Shown: in pieces, positions 51,770 to 59,350 of the stretch
How the letters are laid out: the number at the start of each line of letters is the position of its first letter
How positions within the stretch are numbered: the first letter of the stretch is position 1
Assembly (NCBI GenBank): GCA_937997485.1
Contig: CALKTH010000040.1
Location: 1 to 59,350, forward strand
Length of the DNA: 59,350 nucleotides
Origin: an uncultured Acidimicrobiales bacterium
GTDB lineage: Bacteria; Actinomycetota; Acidimicrobiia; Acidimicrobiales; SZUA-35
Reading direction: 5' to 3'
Notes under the pieces: generated by a model
What the model saw: the letters and a program-made list of their open reading frames with translations, nothing else
Databases searched by the model: none
Told to the model about the DNA's origin: nothing
Program-made: the position numbers and the translations under genes

Positions 51770-53041
51770 ATGAAGACACGTCGCCTACTCGTCTCCATAC
51801 CGCTGATGCTGCTGATTGCGCTCGGCTCTGCCGGCCAAGCGCTCGCCTGCGGTGGGTTCTTCTGCCAGAACACACCGGTCAACCAGGTGGGGGAGCGCAT
51901 CGTCTTCCAGGTGAACGATGACGACACGATCACGTCGCTCATCCAGATTCAGTACCAGGGTGAGGCGGATGACTTCTCGTGGATCCTGCCGATCCCCGAG
52001 GCAATCACGGCCGACGATCTGAAGGTGACGGAAGAGGGGGATCAGATCTTCACTGATCTGCACAACCTGACCGACGTCCAGTTCATCAACCCACCGTTGC
52101 CGGAGTGCGCCCAGACGGTCGTGCGATCGATGGCGATGGAGGACTCCGCGGAGTCGGCAGAGGTGGAAGTCTTTGCGAGCGGTGAGGTTGGGCCGTTCGG
52201 TTTCGACGTCATCGGCTCCACCGACCCCGACGCTCTCACCACGTGGCTGCGCGACAACGACTACCGCGTGGACCCTTCGATGGAGCCGCTCATCAACGTC
52301 TACGTTGAGGATCAGTTCGCCTTCATCGCCATGCGTCTGCTCGATGGCCAGGACACCGACTCCATCACACCCATCGAGATCACGTACCCGGGGACCCGAG
52401 CCATGATCCCGCTCCGGCTGACGGCGGTGGCTGCGCTCGACGACATGCCCGTCTTTGCCTGGATCTTTGCTGAGGACCAAGTCGTGCCCACCAACTTTGA
52501 ACACATGGAGATCGCCACCGAGGAGATCACGTTCAACAGTTTCGGTGGGAACAACTATGTGCCACTCGTGCAGCAGCGGGCAGATGCTCTCGGTGGGCGC
52601 GCCTTCATCACCGAGTTCGCTGGCCCGGCAACCTCCCTCGATATCGAGATCAACCAGTACCTGCGTGACGCGGCGATCGACCATCCCTACCTCACTCGCC
52701 TCACCACCTACATCTCGCCCGACGAGATGACCGTCGACCCCGTGTTCGCCGTGGAGACAGGTCGGCAAGACGTCTCCAACGTGCGCGACGCCAGCAACCT
52801 CACCGGCCTGTATGACTGCGAGCGGGAGCAGCCTTCCGAAGCCGGTCTGTTCGGCGAGCCTGCGGTGACCGACGCGATCGAGCCACGAGATCCAGCGACG
52901 AACGAAGTGGCTGCGACCACGCCGCCCGAACGCTCATCAGGCGGTCGAGGCAACCGGCCGCTCTTCGCCCTCATTGGTGTTGGCGTGCTTGGCGGCCTCG
53001 CCTTCACCTCGTACCGCGCCGGGCAAGCGTCGAAGAACTGA
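51770..53041 (+). CDS. DUF2330 family secreted protein
   Basis: The 423-residue protein has a signal peptide (RLLVSIPLMLLIALGSAGQA), then the family hallmark CGGFFCQNTPVNQVGERIVF and DDFSWILPIPEAITADD. A disordered Thr/Pro/Arg-rich stalk and a C-terminal membrane span (LFALIGVGVLGGLAFTSYRA) follow, so the body is outside and anchored at its C-terminus. DUF2330 has no known function. ATG 51770 begins the signal peptide; longer in-frame readings run into gpmI. Confidence 0.83.
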   Translation: MKTRRLLVSIPLMLLIALGSAGQALACGGFFCQNTPVNQVGERIVFQVNDDDTITSLIQIQYQGEADDFSWILPIPEAITADDLKVTEEGDQIFTDLHNLTDVQFINPPLPECAQTVVRSMAMEDSAESAEVEVFASGEVGPFGFDVIGSTDPDALTTWLRDNDYRVDPSMEPLINVYVEDQFAFIAMRLLDGQDTDSITPIEITYPGTRAMIPLRLTAVAALDDMPVFAWIFAEDQVVPTNFEHMEIATEEITFNSFGGNNYVPLVQQRADALGGRAFITEFAGPATSLDIEINQYLRDAAIDHPYLTRLTTYISPDEMTVDPVFAVETGRQDVSNVRDASNLTGLYDCEREQPSEAGLFGEPAVTDAIEPRDPATNEVAATTPPERSSGGRGNRPLFALIGVGVLGGLAFTSYRAGQASKN

Positions 53042-53067
53042 GCGGCCCGTTCGCCCGGAACTCAATG

Positions 53068-53963
53068 TCAGGCTTCGCTGTTGGCGACGATCTCGGACAA
53101 CGTGGTGATCTCGGCCAGCGCGGTGGCGACGGCGTCACGCGTGGTCATGTGGTCGCCGTCGGCCCAGGCTCCCGCAGCGATGTCTGGGTACTTCTCGTCA
53201 AGCTGCGCGATTCGAGCCTCCCTGGCTCCGATCGGCACATTCCGGAAGTTCTCGGAGCCAGCCGCGGCGAAGAGTGAGATCGCAAGTGCGGGATTGCCGT
53301 GCTGCTCCAAGACATGTGACGTCAGGGTCAGCGGCGTGGATGCACCAATCCAGAACCCTGACCTTGGACCCACTCGAGCGCCTCGCGTAGCGACCGAAGT
53401 GAGCCCTCGTTGATCCCGCGATCCAAGAGAACGGAGGCCAGTCCGCAGCGGGCGGCGATCGCGGTGAAGATCAGCCGGTGCTGATCGGCGATCTCGACGG
53501 CACGTTCGAATCCGCGTTGGCTCGCCACTGGATCCGACTCGCGATGGTGCAGCCCCAACGCCATGTGCAGATTGGCCTCCGAGGTACATGCTCCGGAGCG
53601 GGCAAGCCGCCGCAGCTCGGCGAGCAGCGGAGCATCGTCCACACCACTGCTTCGCGCTTGATTCAGCCCCGTGACGAGTGCTCCGGCCCGAATCGTTCCA
53701 GCCTCGACGTCCGGATTCGTCGCGATCTCCTGATGCGTCAGCGCCTTGTAGAGCCGGCGAGTCGCGAGCTCAGGATCCGCCTCGGGCCAGAGGTCGTTCA
53801 TGACGTGCTCACGATGGCGAGACCGGCCCGGCGCGAGTGCGAGGTACTGCACGAGATGTGCACCGCTTGGTCGGTCGAAACGATTAGCGCTGAATCGATC
53901 ACCGTCAATCGAAACGGAGAAGCCGCCAAGCATTCGAATTGAGACATGCCGTTGGCTGTCCAT
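53068..53963 (-). pseudogene. SARP-like transcriptional regulator, frameshifted and shortened
   Basis: From ATG 53963 the first ~95 residues are a SARP/BTAD-type winged helix (VSIRMLGGFSVSIDG, GAHLVQYLALAPGRSRHREH, NDLWPEADPELATRRLYKAL). A short helical region like the end of large TPR regulators follows (RGFERAVEIADQHRLIFTAI). The frame ends at TGA about 53328, but the adjacent frame continues the same fold down to 53068 (ASTPLTLTSHVLEQHG, ISLFAAAGSENF), so a +1/-1 shift lies near 53340-53365. The large middle part of such regulators is missing. TAGTAT 10 nt before the ATG is a promoter remnant. It is probably decaying; a sequencing error is possible. Confidence 0.6.
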
Positions 53964-54162
53964 GCAGTCTCAAATACTACGACCGCGCTGGATCGAGATG
54001 TGGGACAAATCCGGGACAAGCAGCAGGAGAGGATGCCGTCCGGTGCGTTGAAAGCTCGTGCTTCCCCACAGGGCGTCTGGGGACGCATCCGCCGTGAGTA
54101 CGAGACACACCGAGCGGACGACCGGTCATCATTGCCTGCGGTGGCCAGTCGTCCGCCCGTCC

Positions 54163-54933
54163 TCAGGATGAGGTGGGCGTCCTTGCGTTCGCGGCCGGTC
54201 GAAAGCGAGCTTGTCGCCCCGGGATCTCAACTGGCGGCTGCATTCGCAGAGGTCGCCGAACAGCCATCAATGACTTCGTGAGTCCTGCGGTCCGTTCGCG
54301 CACCAGCTGACCGTCTGGGAACATCGCGGCGAACTCCTCGCCGTTGAGTAGGCGCCACTCACTCTCTGACTTCGCGGGCCACACCTTGCTCACGAATGAC
54401 GTGGCGAAGAAGTCGAGTACGGGTACCTGGATCTTGCGGGGAGCGACGGCGATGAAACCGGGGAGAAGCGAGTGGCTCTCGACGGGATACGTGCGGTTCG
54501 GCGTTTGGACGAAGTAGCCCTTCGAGATTCGGCGGATCTCCTTTGCGAACTGCGTTTGGTGATACTCGGCGAGCCGGCGGAACTCTGCGTCATCCGTCAT
54601 GCCGATCATCTGCTCGCGGGGTCCGGTGACATGTTCGATCACGCTGGAGCAGAAGACGATGTCGAACTCGCCGTCCTTGAATGGAAGCCGGTCCGATCCG
54701 TCGACCCGCTTGGTCTGGAAGCCGTACTCGGCTGCCTTTGCCAGGTTTCGCTCGGAAAAGTCAGCGACCGTGACATTGTCTCGGAATGGGGAGATCGCGG
54801 CGAAGTGTGCGCCGTTTCCTCCCCCGAGGTCCAAGATCTTGTCGGTTGGTTGGGGATCGAGCAGCGCTCGAAACGTCTCTCCGCGTTTCGCCCGCGCTCT
54901 TTGGGAGATCTTTCGCGCCAAAGATTGAATCAT
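54163..54933 (-). CDS. Class I SAM-dependent methyltransferase
   Basis: The ~256-residue protein shows DKILDLGGGNGAHFAAIS (SAM motif I), TVADFSERNLAKAAEYGF, DGEFDIVFCSSVIEHVTGP (motif post-II) and later QTPNRTYPVESHSLLPG, a pattern common in methyltransferases acting on polyketide, lipid or sugar substrates. I set the start at ATG 54933; a TTG at 54948 adds five residues. It is not obviously in an operon. Confidence 0.8.
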   Translation of the reverse strand: MIQSLARKISQRARAKRGETFRALLDPQPTDKILDLGGGNGAHFAAISPFRDNVTVADFSERNLAKAAEYGFQTKRVDGSDRLPFKDGEFDIVFCSSVIEHVTGPREQMIGMTDDAEFRRLAEYHQTQFAKEIRRISKGYFVQTPNRTYPVESHSLLPGFIAVAPRKIQVPVLDFFATSFVSKVWPAKSESEWRLLNGEEFAAMFPDGQLVRERTAGLTKSLMAVRRPLRMQPPVEIPGRQARFRPAANARTPTSS

Positions 54934-55041
54934 CCACGAAGTGTTCAAGCTTCGGCCGGCATCGACAACGGAGAGTGGCGAAAAATGTCACAGAGAGTGG
55001 GAATTGGCTTTGGTGATGTCAACTCCAGACCACTCGTTTCG

Positions 55042-55941
55042 TCAGCTGAATCGCTGTTCCAAGTCGGTGATCTCGGGTAGGCCGATCGTGTCGGTGAACC
55101 CACCGAAGCTCATTAGCTCGCTGACGAAGTTCGCTGGGGTGCCGTCCTCCTTTAAGCGAGCCAAGAACGACTGCATTGCCGCTGTTGCTGCCAGCAGGGT
55201 GCCGATCGGCATGATGATCATGGCGAAGCCGAGGTCGGCGATCTCGGTCCGCGTCAGGGGCGGTGTCTTGCCCCCCTCGGCCCAATTGAAGAGCAGCGGC
55301 ACGCCAGCGAACTCGGCAGACACCCGCGCAATCTCGTCCTCACCCTGGAGCGCCTCGACGAACAGAACGTCGGCTCCCGCTTCGACGGCTCCGTGCGCTC
55401 TGCGAATCGCCTCGTCCAGACCGTGCGGGGCGCGAGCATCGGTGCGAGCGATCAGGACGAAGTCGGGATCCTGGCGAGCGGCCGCCGCGGCGCGGATCTT
55501 GCCAAGGAACTCGGAGCCTTCGACGACCTGCTTGTTCTCCATATGCCCGCACTTCTTCGGCATCACCTGATCTTCCAGGTGGATGCCCGCAACGCCAGCT
55601 CGCTCGTACTCCTGCACGGTGCGGATCACATTGATCTGGTTGCCATACCCGGTGTCGGCATCGGCCAGGACAGGGAGGTCCGTGGCGGCCACGATGCGGC
55701 GAGCGTTGTCGACCATCTCGCTCAACCCCAGAAGACCGACGTCAGGCCGACCCAGCAGCGATGCCGTCGTACCGAAGCCGGTCATGTACGAGGCCTCGAA
55801 TCCCGCCTGCTCGATGAGGCGGGCGCCGAGCGCGTCGTAGCAGCCGGGGAGCACGAGAGGCTGACGATCGTTGTGAGCGGTCTGAATCAATGAGCGCAAT
55901 CGAGTGGGCTCGCTGGGATGGGTGCGAAGCAGATCAGCCAT
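55042..55941 (-). CDS. Isocitrate lyase / PEP mutase family enzyme
   Basis: The 299-residue TIM-barrel enzyme shows LPGCYDALGARLIEQAGFEA, ADADTGYGNQINVIRTVQEY (Mg site), HLEDQVMPKKCGHMENKQV with the catalytic KKCGH, and IARTDARAPHGLDEAI. The KKCGH loop places it with 2-methylisocitrate lyase, oxaloacetate hydrolase/decarboxylase and PEP-mutase-like enzymes; the C-C or C-P bond cleaved is not certain. ATG 55941 follows a TACGTT box by about 6 nt. Confidence 0.88.
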   Translation of the reverse strand: MADLLRTHPSEPTRLRSLIQTAHNDRQPLVLPGCYDALGARLIEQAGFEASYMTGFGTTASLLGRPDVGLLGLSEMVDNARRIVAATDLPVLADADTGYGNQINVIRTVQEYERAGVAGIHLEDQVMPKKCGHMENKQVVEGSEFLGKIRAAAAARQDPDFVLIARTDARAPHGLDEAIRRAHGAVEAGADVLFVEALQGEDEIARVSAEFAGVPLLFNWAEGGKTPPLTRTEIADLGFAMIIMPIGTLLAATAAMQSFLARLKEDGTPANFVSELMSFGGFTDTIGLPEITDLEQRFS

Positions 55942-56000
55942 GCATCGAACGTAGTGGTGTTCAGCAGCTCGGAGCGACGCAGGCCCTCACACCTCTCGGG

Positions 56001-56051
56001 TTTCTTGGGCGGAAAGCGCACACCCGGGAGTGCGCTTTGCGCCCAAGAAAA
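56001..56051. repeat. Dispersed palindrome, copy 3
   Basis: TTTCTTGGGCG and CGCCCAAGAAA (one bulged G each side) enclose AAGCGCAC/GTGCGCTT and a central ACCCGGGA, a near-perfect stem of about 20 bp. It is the best conserved copy of the family at 11882-11925 and 12482-12529, about 44 kb away. Confidence 0.78.
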
Positions 56052-56110
56052 GCAGGCGAGCCTTGAGGGAGTCGGAACCACTAGCGTCGGCAGACAACAA
56101 GGAGGAACTC

Positions 56111-56512
56111 ATGGCACCCCGCTTTGACGCATTCGGATTGATCGCCACCGACTTCGAGGCAACGGTCGACTTCTATCGGCTACTCGGGCTCGAGTTCGGC
56201 GAGATCGAGGGCGAAGGACACATCGAAGCGGAGCTCCCGGGTGGCAGCCGCTTGATGATCGACCGCATCGAGGTCATCCAGTCGTTCTCGGAGTACACGC
56301 CACCATCAGGGGGCCATCGAATCGGTCTTGCGTTTCTTTGCGACACCGCGGCCGAAGTCGACGAAACGTACGCTCGCCTGATCGCAGCGGGCCACGAAAG
56401 TCACGTCGAGCCATTCGATGCGTTCTGGGGTCAGCGCTACGCGACCGTGATGGATCCATCGGGCAACCCCGTCGATCTCTTCGCCCCGCTGTCCAAGACC
56501 GACGAGGACTGA
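56111..56512 (+). CDS. VOC superfamily protein (glyoxalase/dioxygenase fold)
   Basis: The 133-residue protein has the vicinal-oxygen-chelate pattern: FGLIATDFEATVDFYRLLGL at the start, HRIGLAFLCDTAAEVDETYA in the second module, and VMDPSGNPVDLFAPL at the end. The His of HRIGLAF and a late acidic residue could bind metal, but the function (glyoxalase, antibiotic binding, dioxygenase) is open. The Shine-Dalgarno AAGGAGGA and a TAGCGT about 25 bases further up precede it. The next gene starts 3 bases after its stop. Confidence 0.83.
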   Translation: MAPRFDAFGLIATDFEATVDFYRLLGLEFGEIEGEGHIEAELPGGSRLMIDRIEVIQSFSEYTPPSGGHRIGLAFLCDTAAEVDETYARLIAAGHESHVEPFDAFWGQRYATVMDPSGNPVDLFAPLSKTDED

Positions 56513-56515
56513 GCG

Positions 56516-57160
56516 GTGGCCGACAGCACTCCTCCGCCGTTGGATGCCAGCTATCGCGCTGCCGGCTTCAACCACCGGCTCGGGATGGGGGAGCGGCCTG
56601 CGGTGGTGATGGTGGACATGTGCCGCGCCTATTTCACCGAAGGGTCACCGCTGTTTCTTGATCGGCCAGAAGTTGCGGACGCCTGCCGCACCCTCGTGGC
56701 GGCGGCCCGTGGGGCCAACGTGCCGGTGCTCTGGACCCGGGTCGAGCTCCAGCCGGGCGGTGCCGACGGCGGAGTGTTCCGGCGCAAGGCCGCCGTGATC
56801 GAAGTGTTCGAGCGCGGCCACCCCGACGGGCTCGGCGACTGGTTGGAAGACCTCGAACCGGCGCCCGACGAGACGGTGATCACCAAGCAATACGCCTCTG
56901 GCTTCTTCGGTACGAGCCTGGCCGCCACGCTCAACACCCTTGGTGTGGACACCACGGTCATCGGTGGCGTCTCCACCAGCGGATGCGTGCGGGCCACCGC
57001 GCTTGACGCCTGCCAGTCCGGCTTCGTGCCCATCGTCGTTCGCGAAGCGTGCGGCGATCGCGACCAAGCCATCAACGACGCCAACCTGTTCGACCTCGAC
57101 AACAAGTACGCCGACGTCGAGCCGCTCGAAGCAGTACTCATGGAGCTTCAGGCTCGCTGA
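56516..57160 (+). CDS. Cysteine hydrolase (isochorismatase-like family)
   Basis: The 214-residue enzyme has the catalytic triad of the family: Asp in PAVVMVDMCRAYFTEGSP, Lys in DETVITKQYASGFFGTSLA and Cys in IGGVSTSGCVRATALDACQS. It closely follows the N-carbamoylsarcosine amidase branch, so an amidase/ureidohydrolase acting on a small amide is likely. GTG 56516 is coupled to the VOC gene upstream. A RutB-like role was considered because a RutA-like gene lies 1.5 kb on, but the sequence does not resemble RutB. Confidence 0.86.
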   Translation: MADSTPPPLDASYRAAGFNHRLGMGERPAVVMVDMCRAYFTEGSPLFLDRPEVADACRTLVAAARGANVPVLWTRVELQPGGADGGVFRRKAAVIEVFERGHPDGLGDWLEDLEPAPDETVITKQYASGFFGTSLAATLNTLGVDTTVIGGVSTSGCVRATALDACQSGFVPIVVREACGDRDQAINDANLFDLDNKYADVEPLEAVLMELQAR

Positions 57161-57304
57161 CCGAGTCGCCTGAGACGCGTGGCCGAGAACGTGTGGAGCT
57201 CGGACGGGGTCATCAAACCCTTTCCTGAGTGAAGAAGGCGATTCGCGCCACCCAGCTTCCGAAATCTCTTCGAAGTCACAAGCGCCAGCTTCTACGCTCG
57301 CGCC

Positions 57305-58525
57305 GTGACCGATTCCGGGCTGGGACGACGCTTCTGGCTCCTGTGGACCACCCTGGCCACGGCAAACCTCGGCGACGGGCTCACGCTCGTTGGCTTTCCG
57401 CTGCTCGCGGTCGGACTCACCGACGATGCCCGTCTTGTCGCACTCGTGGCGGCGGCCCGGATGGCACCATTCCCGTTGATCGGCCTTCCTGCTGGTGTCA
57501 TCATCGATCGCTTCGACCGGCGCAAGCTGGCGATGGTCGCCCAGTCCGCTCGCTCCGTTGCGATCGTGGGGCTGTCAATCGCGCTTCTTGCAGGGTTCGA
57601 ATCGATCGCTCTTCTTGCTGTCGTGGCGTTCATCACCGGCACGGGTGAGGTGTTCATCGACAGCGGTCTCCCTGCCATCGTTCGAGCTGTCGTCCGTCCC
57701 GACCAGCTCGAGGTTGCCAACTCTCGCATCGCCGCCAGCGTGACAACGACGAACCGCTTCATCGGCCCTCCGCTCGGCGCCGTGCTGTTCACGATCGATC
57801 CCGCACTTCCCTTCATCGGCGGAGCGGTGTTGTTCGTCGCCGGCGTCCTTCTGCTCACTCAGCTGCAAGGTCCGTTCAGGCCACCCCCGGATCCAGCTCG
57901 TGATGATGGATCGCTCCTGCATCGCATCACCCGCGGTCTGTCGTATGTGTGGAGCCATGACGTGCTCCGCCCGCTCGCGCTCACCGTTGGCGTCTTCTCC
58001 TTTGCTGGCGAGGCGGGCAAGGCCGTTCACGTGATCCTGCTCACGGAGGAGTTCGGACTGAGCGAAATCGAATACGGACTGATCCTCACGGTTGATGCCG
58101 CCGTCGCCATCCTCATCTCGTTCGGTGTCGCTCGCTACGTCCGCCGGACAAGCCACGGCTGGAGCATGCGGACGAGCGTTCTGTGCTTTGCGGCTGGCAC
58201 GATCGCGCTCGGTCTCACGTCCGTCACCTCTGTGGTGATTGTCTCGGCCGTGCTGGGCGGTATCTCGAATCCCACCTGGAACGTGGTGTCCTCAACCGTC
58301 CGTCAACGCTTGGTGCCCGACGAGATCTTCGGCAGGATGATGAGTGCCTACCTCGTGATTGCGTGGGGCATGCAGCCGCTCGGAGCCCTCGCCGGCGGTC
58401 TCGTTGCGGAGGCGTTCAGCCCGAGCCTGGTCTTTGTGCTCACGGGCGCCACGGTGGGCTCGATCCTGCTGTGGGGCAATCAACTCTTCGTGCGCATCGA
58501 TCGGGCGCTCGCCGCCTCTGAGTGA
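57305..58525 (+). CDS. MFS transporter (multidrug-type)
   Basis: The 406-residue permease is of the same subtype as 16714-18105: [20 protein letters not shown] in helix 1, [20 protein letters not shown], and [20 protein letters not shown] in the second half. It has about 12 spans. The substrate is unknown. GTG 57305 lies 6 nt after TACGCT (57293-57298), a leaderless start. Confidence 0.86.
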   Translation: MTDSGLGRRFWLLWTTLATANLGDGLTLVGFPLLAVGLTDDARLVALVAAARMAPFPLIGLPAGVIIDRFDRRKLAMVAQSARSVAIVGLSIALLAGFESIALLAVVAFITGTGEVFIDSGLPAIVRAVVRPDQLEVANSRIAASVTTTNRFIGPPLGAVLFTIDPALPFIGGAVLFVAGVLLLTQLQGPFRPPPDPARDDGSLLHRITRGLSYVWSHDVLRPLALTVGVFSFAGEAGKAVHVILLTEEFGLSEIEYGLILTVDAAVAILISFGVARYVRRTSHGWSMRTSVLCFAAGTIALGLTSVTSVVIVSAVLGGISNPTWNVVSSTVRQRLVPDEIFGRMMSAYLVIAWGMQPLGALAGGLVAEAFSPSLVFVLTGATVGSILLWGNQLFVRIDRALAASE

Positions 58526-58661
58526 CGGGGCCGTCTCCCTCTGGTGGACAATTCGCCGGTTGGCGGGCACCGTCCGACCGCGCGGTGCTAGCACTTCTGG
58601 ACGGGTGGCCCGAGCAAGCGCGGGCCTCGACATGCGGCCCGAACAACACCAGGAGCACTTG

Positions 58662-59350
58662 ATGGACGTCGGAATTTTCATCCCCATTGGCAACAACGGA
58701 TGGATGATGTCGAAGAACGCACCGCAGTACATGCCGAGCTTTGCGCTCAACAACAAGACCGCGCAGGAAGCCGAAGCACAGGGATTCGACTTCCTTCTCT
58801 CCATGGTCAAACTCCGCGGCTTCGGCGGCGACACCGAGTTCTGGGACCACAACATGGAGTCCTTCACCCTCATGGCTGGCCTCGCCGCCGCCACCGAGAA
58901 GATCGGGCTCTTCGCGTCCGTTGCCCTCCCCACCATGGAGCCCGCAATGGTGGCCCGCATGGCCTCCACCATCGATGACATCTCCGATGGCCGTTTCGGC
59001 ATCAACATCGTGAGCGGCTGGAACCAGATCGAATACAGCCAGATGGGTGTGTGGCCCGGCGACTGGTACTACGAGAAGCGCTACGACTACGCAACCGAGT
59101 ACGTGCAGATCATGCAGGACCTCTGGTCCACGGGAGTGAGCGACCGGAAGGGCGAGTACTTCCAGATGGACGACTGCCGGATGAGCCCGCCGCCGAAGGA
59201 CAACAAGGTGCCGCTCGTGTGCGCCGGCCAATCCGACCGCGGCATGGAGTTTTGCGCCACCTATGGCGACTACCAGTTCATCATCGGTACCGGCGACCTC
59301 GACGTCGTCCGTGCCGATGCTGCCCGGCTCATGGCCGCTGCCGAGAAGAC
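58662..59350 (+). CDS. rutA: Pyrimidine monooxygenase RutA-like flavoenzyme, N-terminal part (runs off window)
   Basis: The visible 229 residues match RutA closely: [80 protein letters not shown] and [16 protein letters not shown]. RutA opens the uracil ring with reduced FMN and O2 in the Rut pathway for pyrimidine nitrogen. AGGAG lies 9-10 nt before ATG 58662. The rutB-F genes are not upstream; they may lie past the window end. Confidence 0.85.
   Translation, partial: MDVGIFIPIGNNGWMMSKNAPQYMPSFALNNKTAQEAEAQGFDFLLSMVKLRGFGGDTEFWDHNMESFTLMAGLAAATEKIGLFASVALPTMEPAMVARMASTIDDISDGRFGINIVSGWNQIEYSQMGVWPGDWYYEKRYDYATEYVQIMQDLWSTGVSDRKGEYFQMDDCRMSPPPKDNKVPLVCAGQSDRGMEFCATYGDYQFIIGTGDLDVVRADAARLMAAAEK

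Noticed and set aside
1..59350. CRISPR arrays, insertion sequences, prophage, rRNA operons
   Set aside because: No regularly spaced repeats, transposase or phage structural genes, or rRNA-like sequence were seen on either strand.

Overview
The window is a high-GC chromosomal segment from an actinobacterium. The best fit is an environmental lineage of the Acidimicrobiia type, but that placement is inferred from gene order and style, not from a marker search. The order ECF sigma - (MurJ slot) - DUF6049 - GNAT | pcnA - DUF5318 - ponA - AAA ATPase - rpsF-ssb-rpsR-rplI - dnaB is the core block that lies near dnaA/oriC in Streptomyces-like actinobacteria. Many genes start with ATG or GTG 5-10 bases after a TAnnnT -10 box, which points to widespread leaderless transcription. 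I see no rRNA or tRNA gene, CRISPR array, prophage or recognisable insertion sequence.

Layout. 1-5.3 kb, minus strand: acetyltransferase, DUF6049 envelope protein, Ser/Thr kinase with an external discoidin-like domain, ECF sigma factor and its presumed anti-sigma factor (cut by the window edge). 5.4-10.7 kb, plus: HDAC-like deacetylase, CCA-adding enzyme, DUF5318 protein, class A PBP. 10.9-19 kb, accessory: three small genes, a Rieske-type oxygenase operon with a GST, a regulator/MFS pair and a DMT permease. 19.2-24.7 kb: wHTH-AAA ATPase, ribosomal protein/SSB operon and dnaB, with a cluster of DnaA-box-like sites upstream of dnaB. 24.7-36.6 kb: small membrane proteins, NUDIX, DUF2277, DEAD-box helicase, SulP-STAS-cNMP transporter, thioredoxin reductase and an MFS permease. 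36.9-42.9 kb: a complete five-gene branched-chain amino acid type ABC operon. 42.9-43.3 kb: a 392-bp element with 78-bp inverted-repeat ends. 43.3-59.35 kb: prolyl oligopeptidase, SDR, an in-frame-UGA AhpD-like gene, J-domain membrane protein, orphan MalK-like ATPase, two flavin monooxygenases (the last is RutA-like and runs off the window), iPGM, DUF2330, a broken SARP-like regulator, methyltransferase, ICL/PEP-mutase family enzyme, VOC and isochorismatase-type enzymes, and a second MFS of the same type.

Most notable points. (1) An AhpD-like gene at 46293-46880 (minus) is interrupted by a single UGA exactly where the second Cys of the CxxC active site belongs. The UGA is followed by a hairpin whose GGUCU loop starts 19 nt after it, as in the E. 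coli fdhF SECIS: a strong selenoprotein candidate. (2) The oxygenase operon at 12619-15272 divides the Rieske cluster and the mononuclear iron site between two complementary, partly degenerate subunits, and the Rieske half is fused to its own reductase. (3) There is a 392-bp inverted-repeat element and a separate family of three dispersed palindromes. (4) MurJ is absent from its usual slot, which holds an apparently active kinase-discoidin protein instead of the MviN-pseudokinase fusion.
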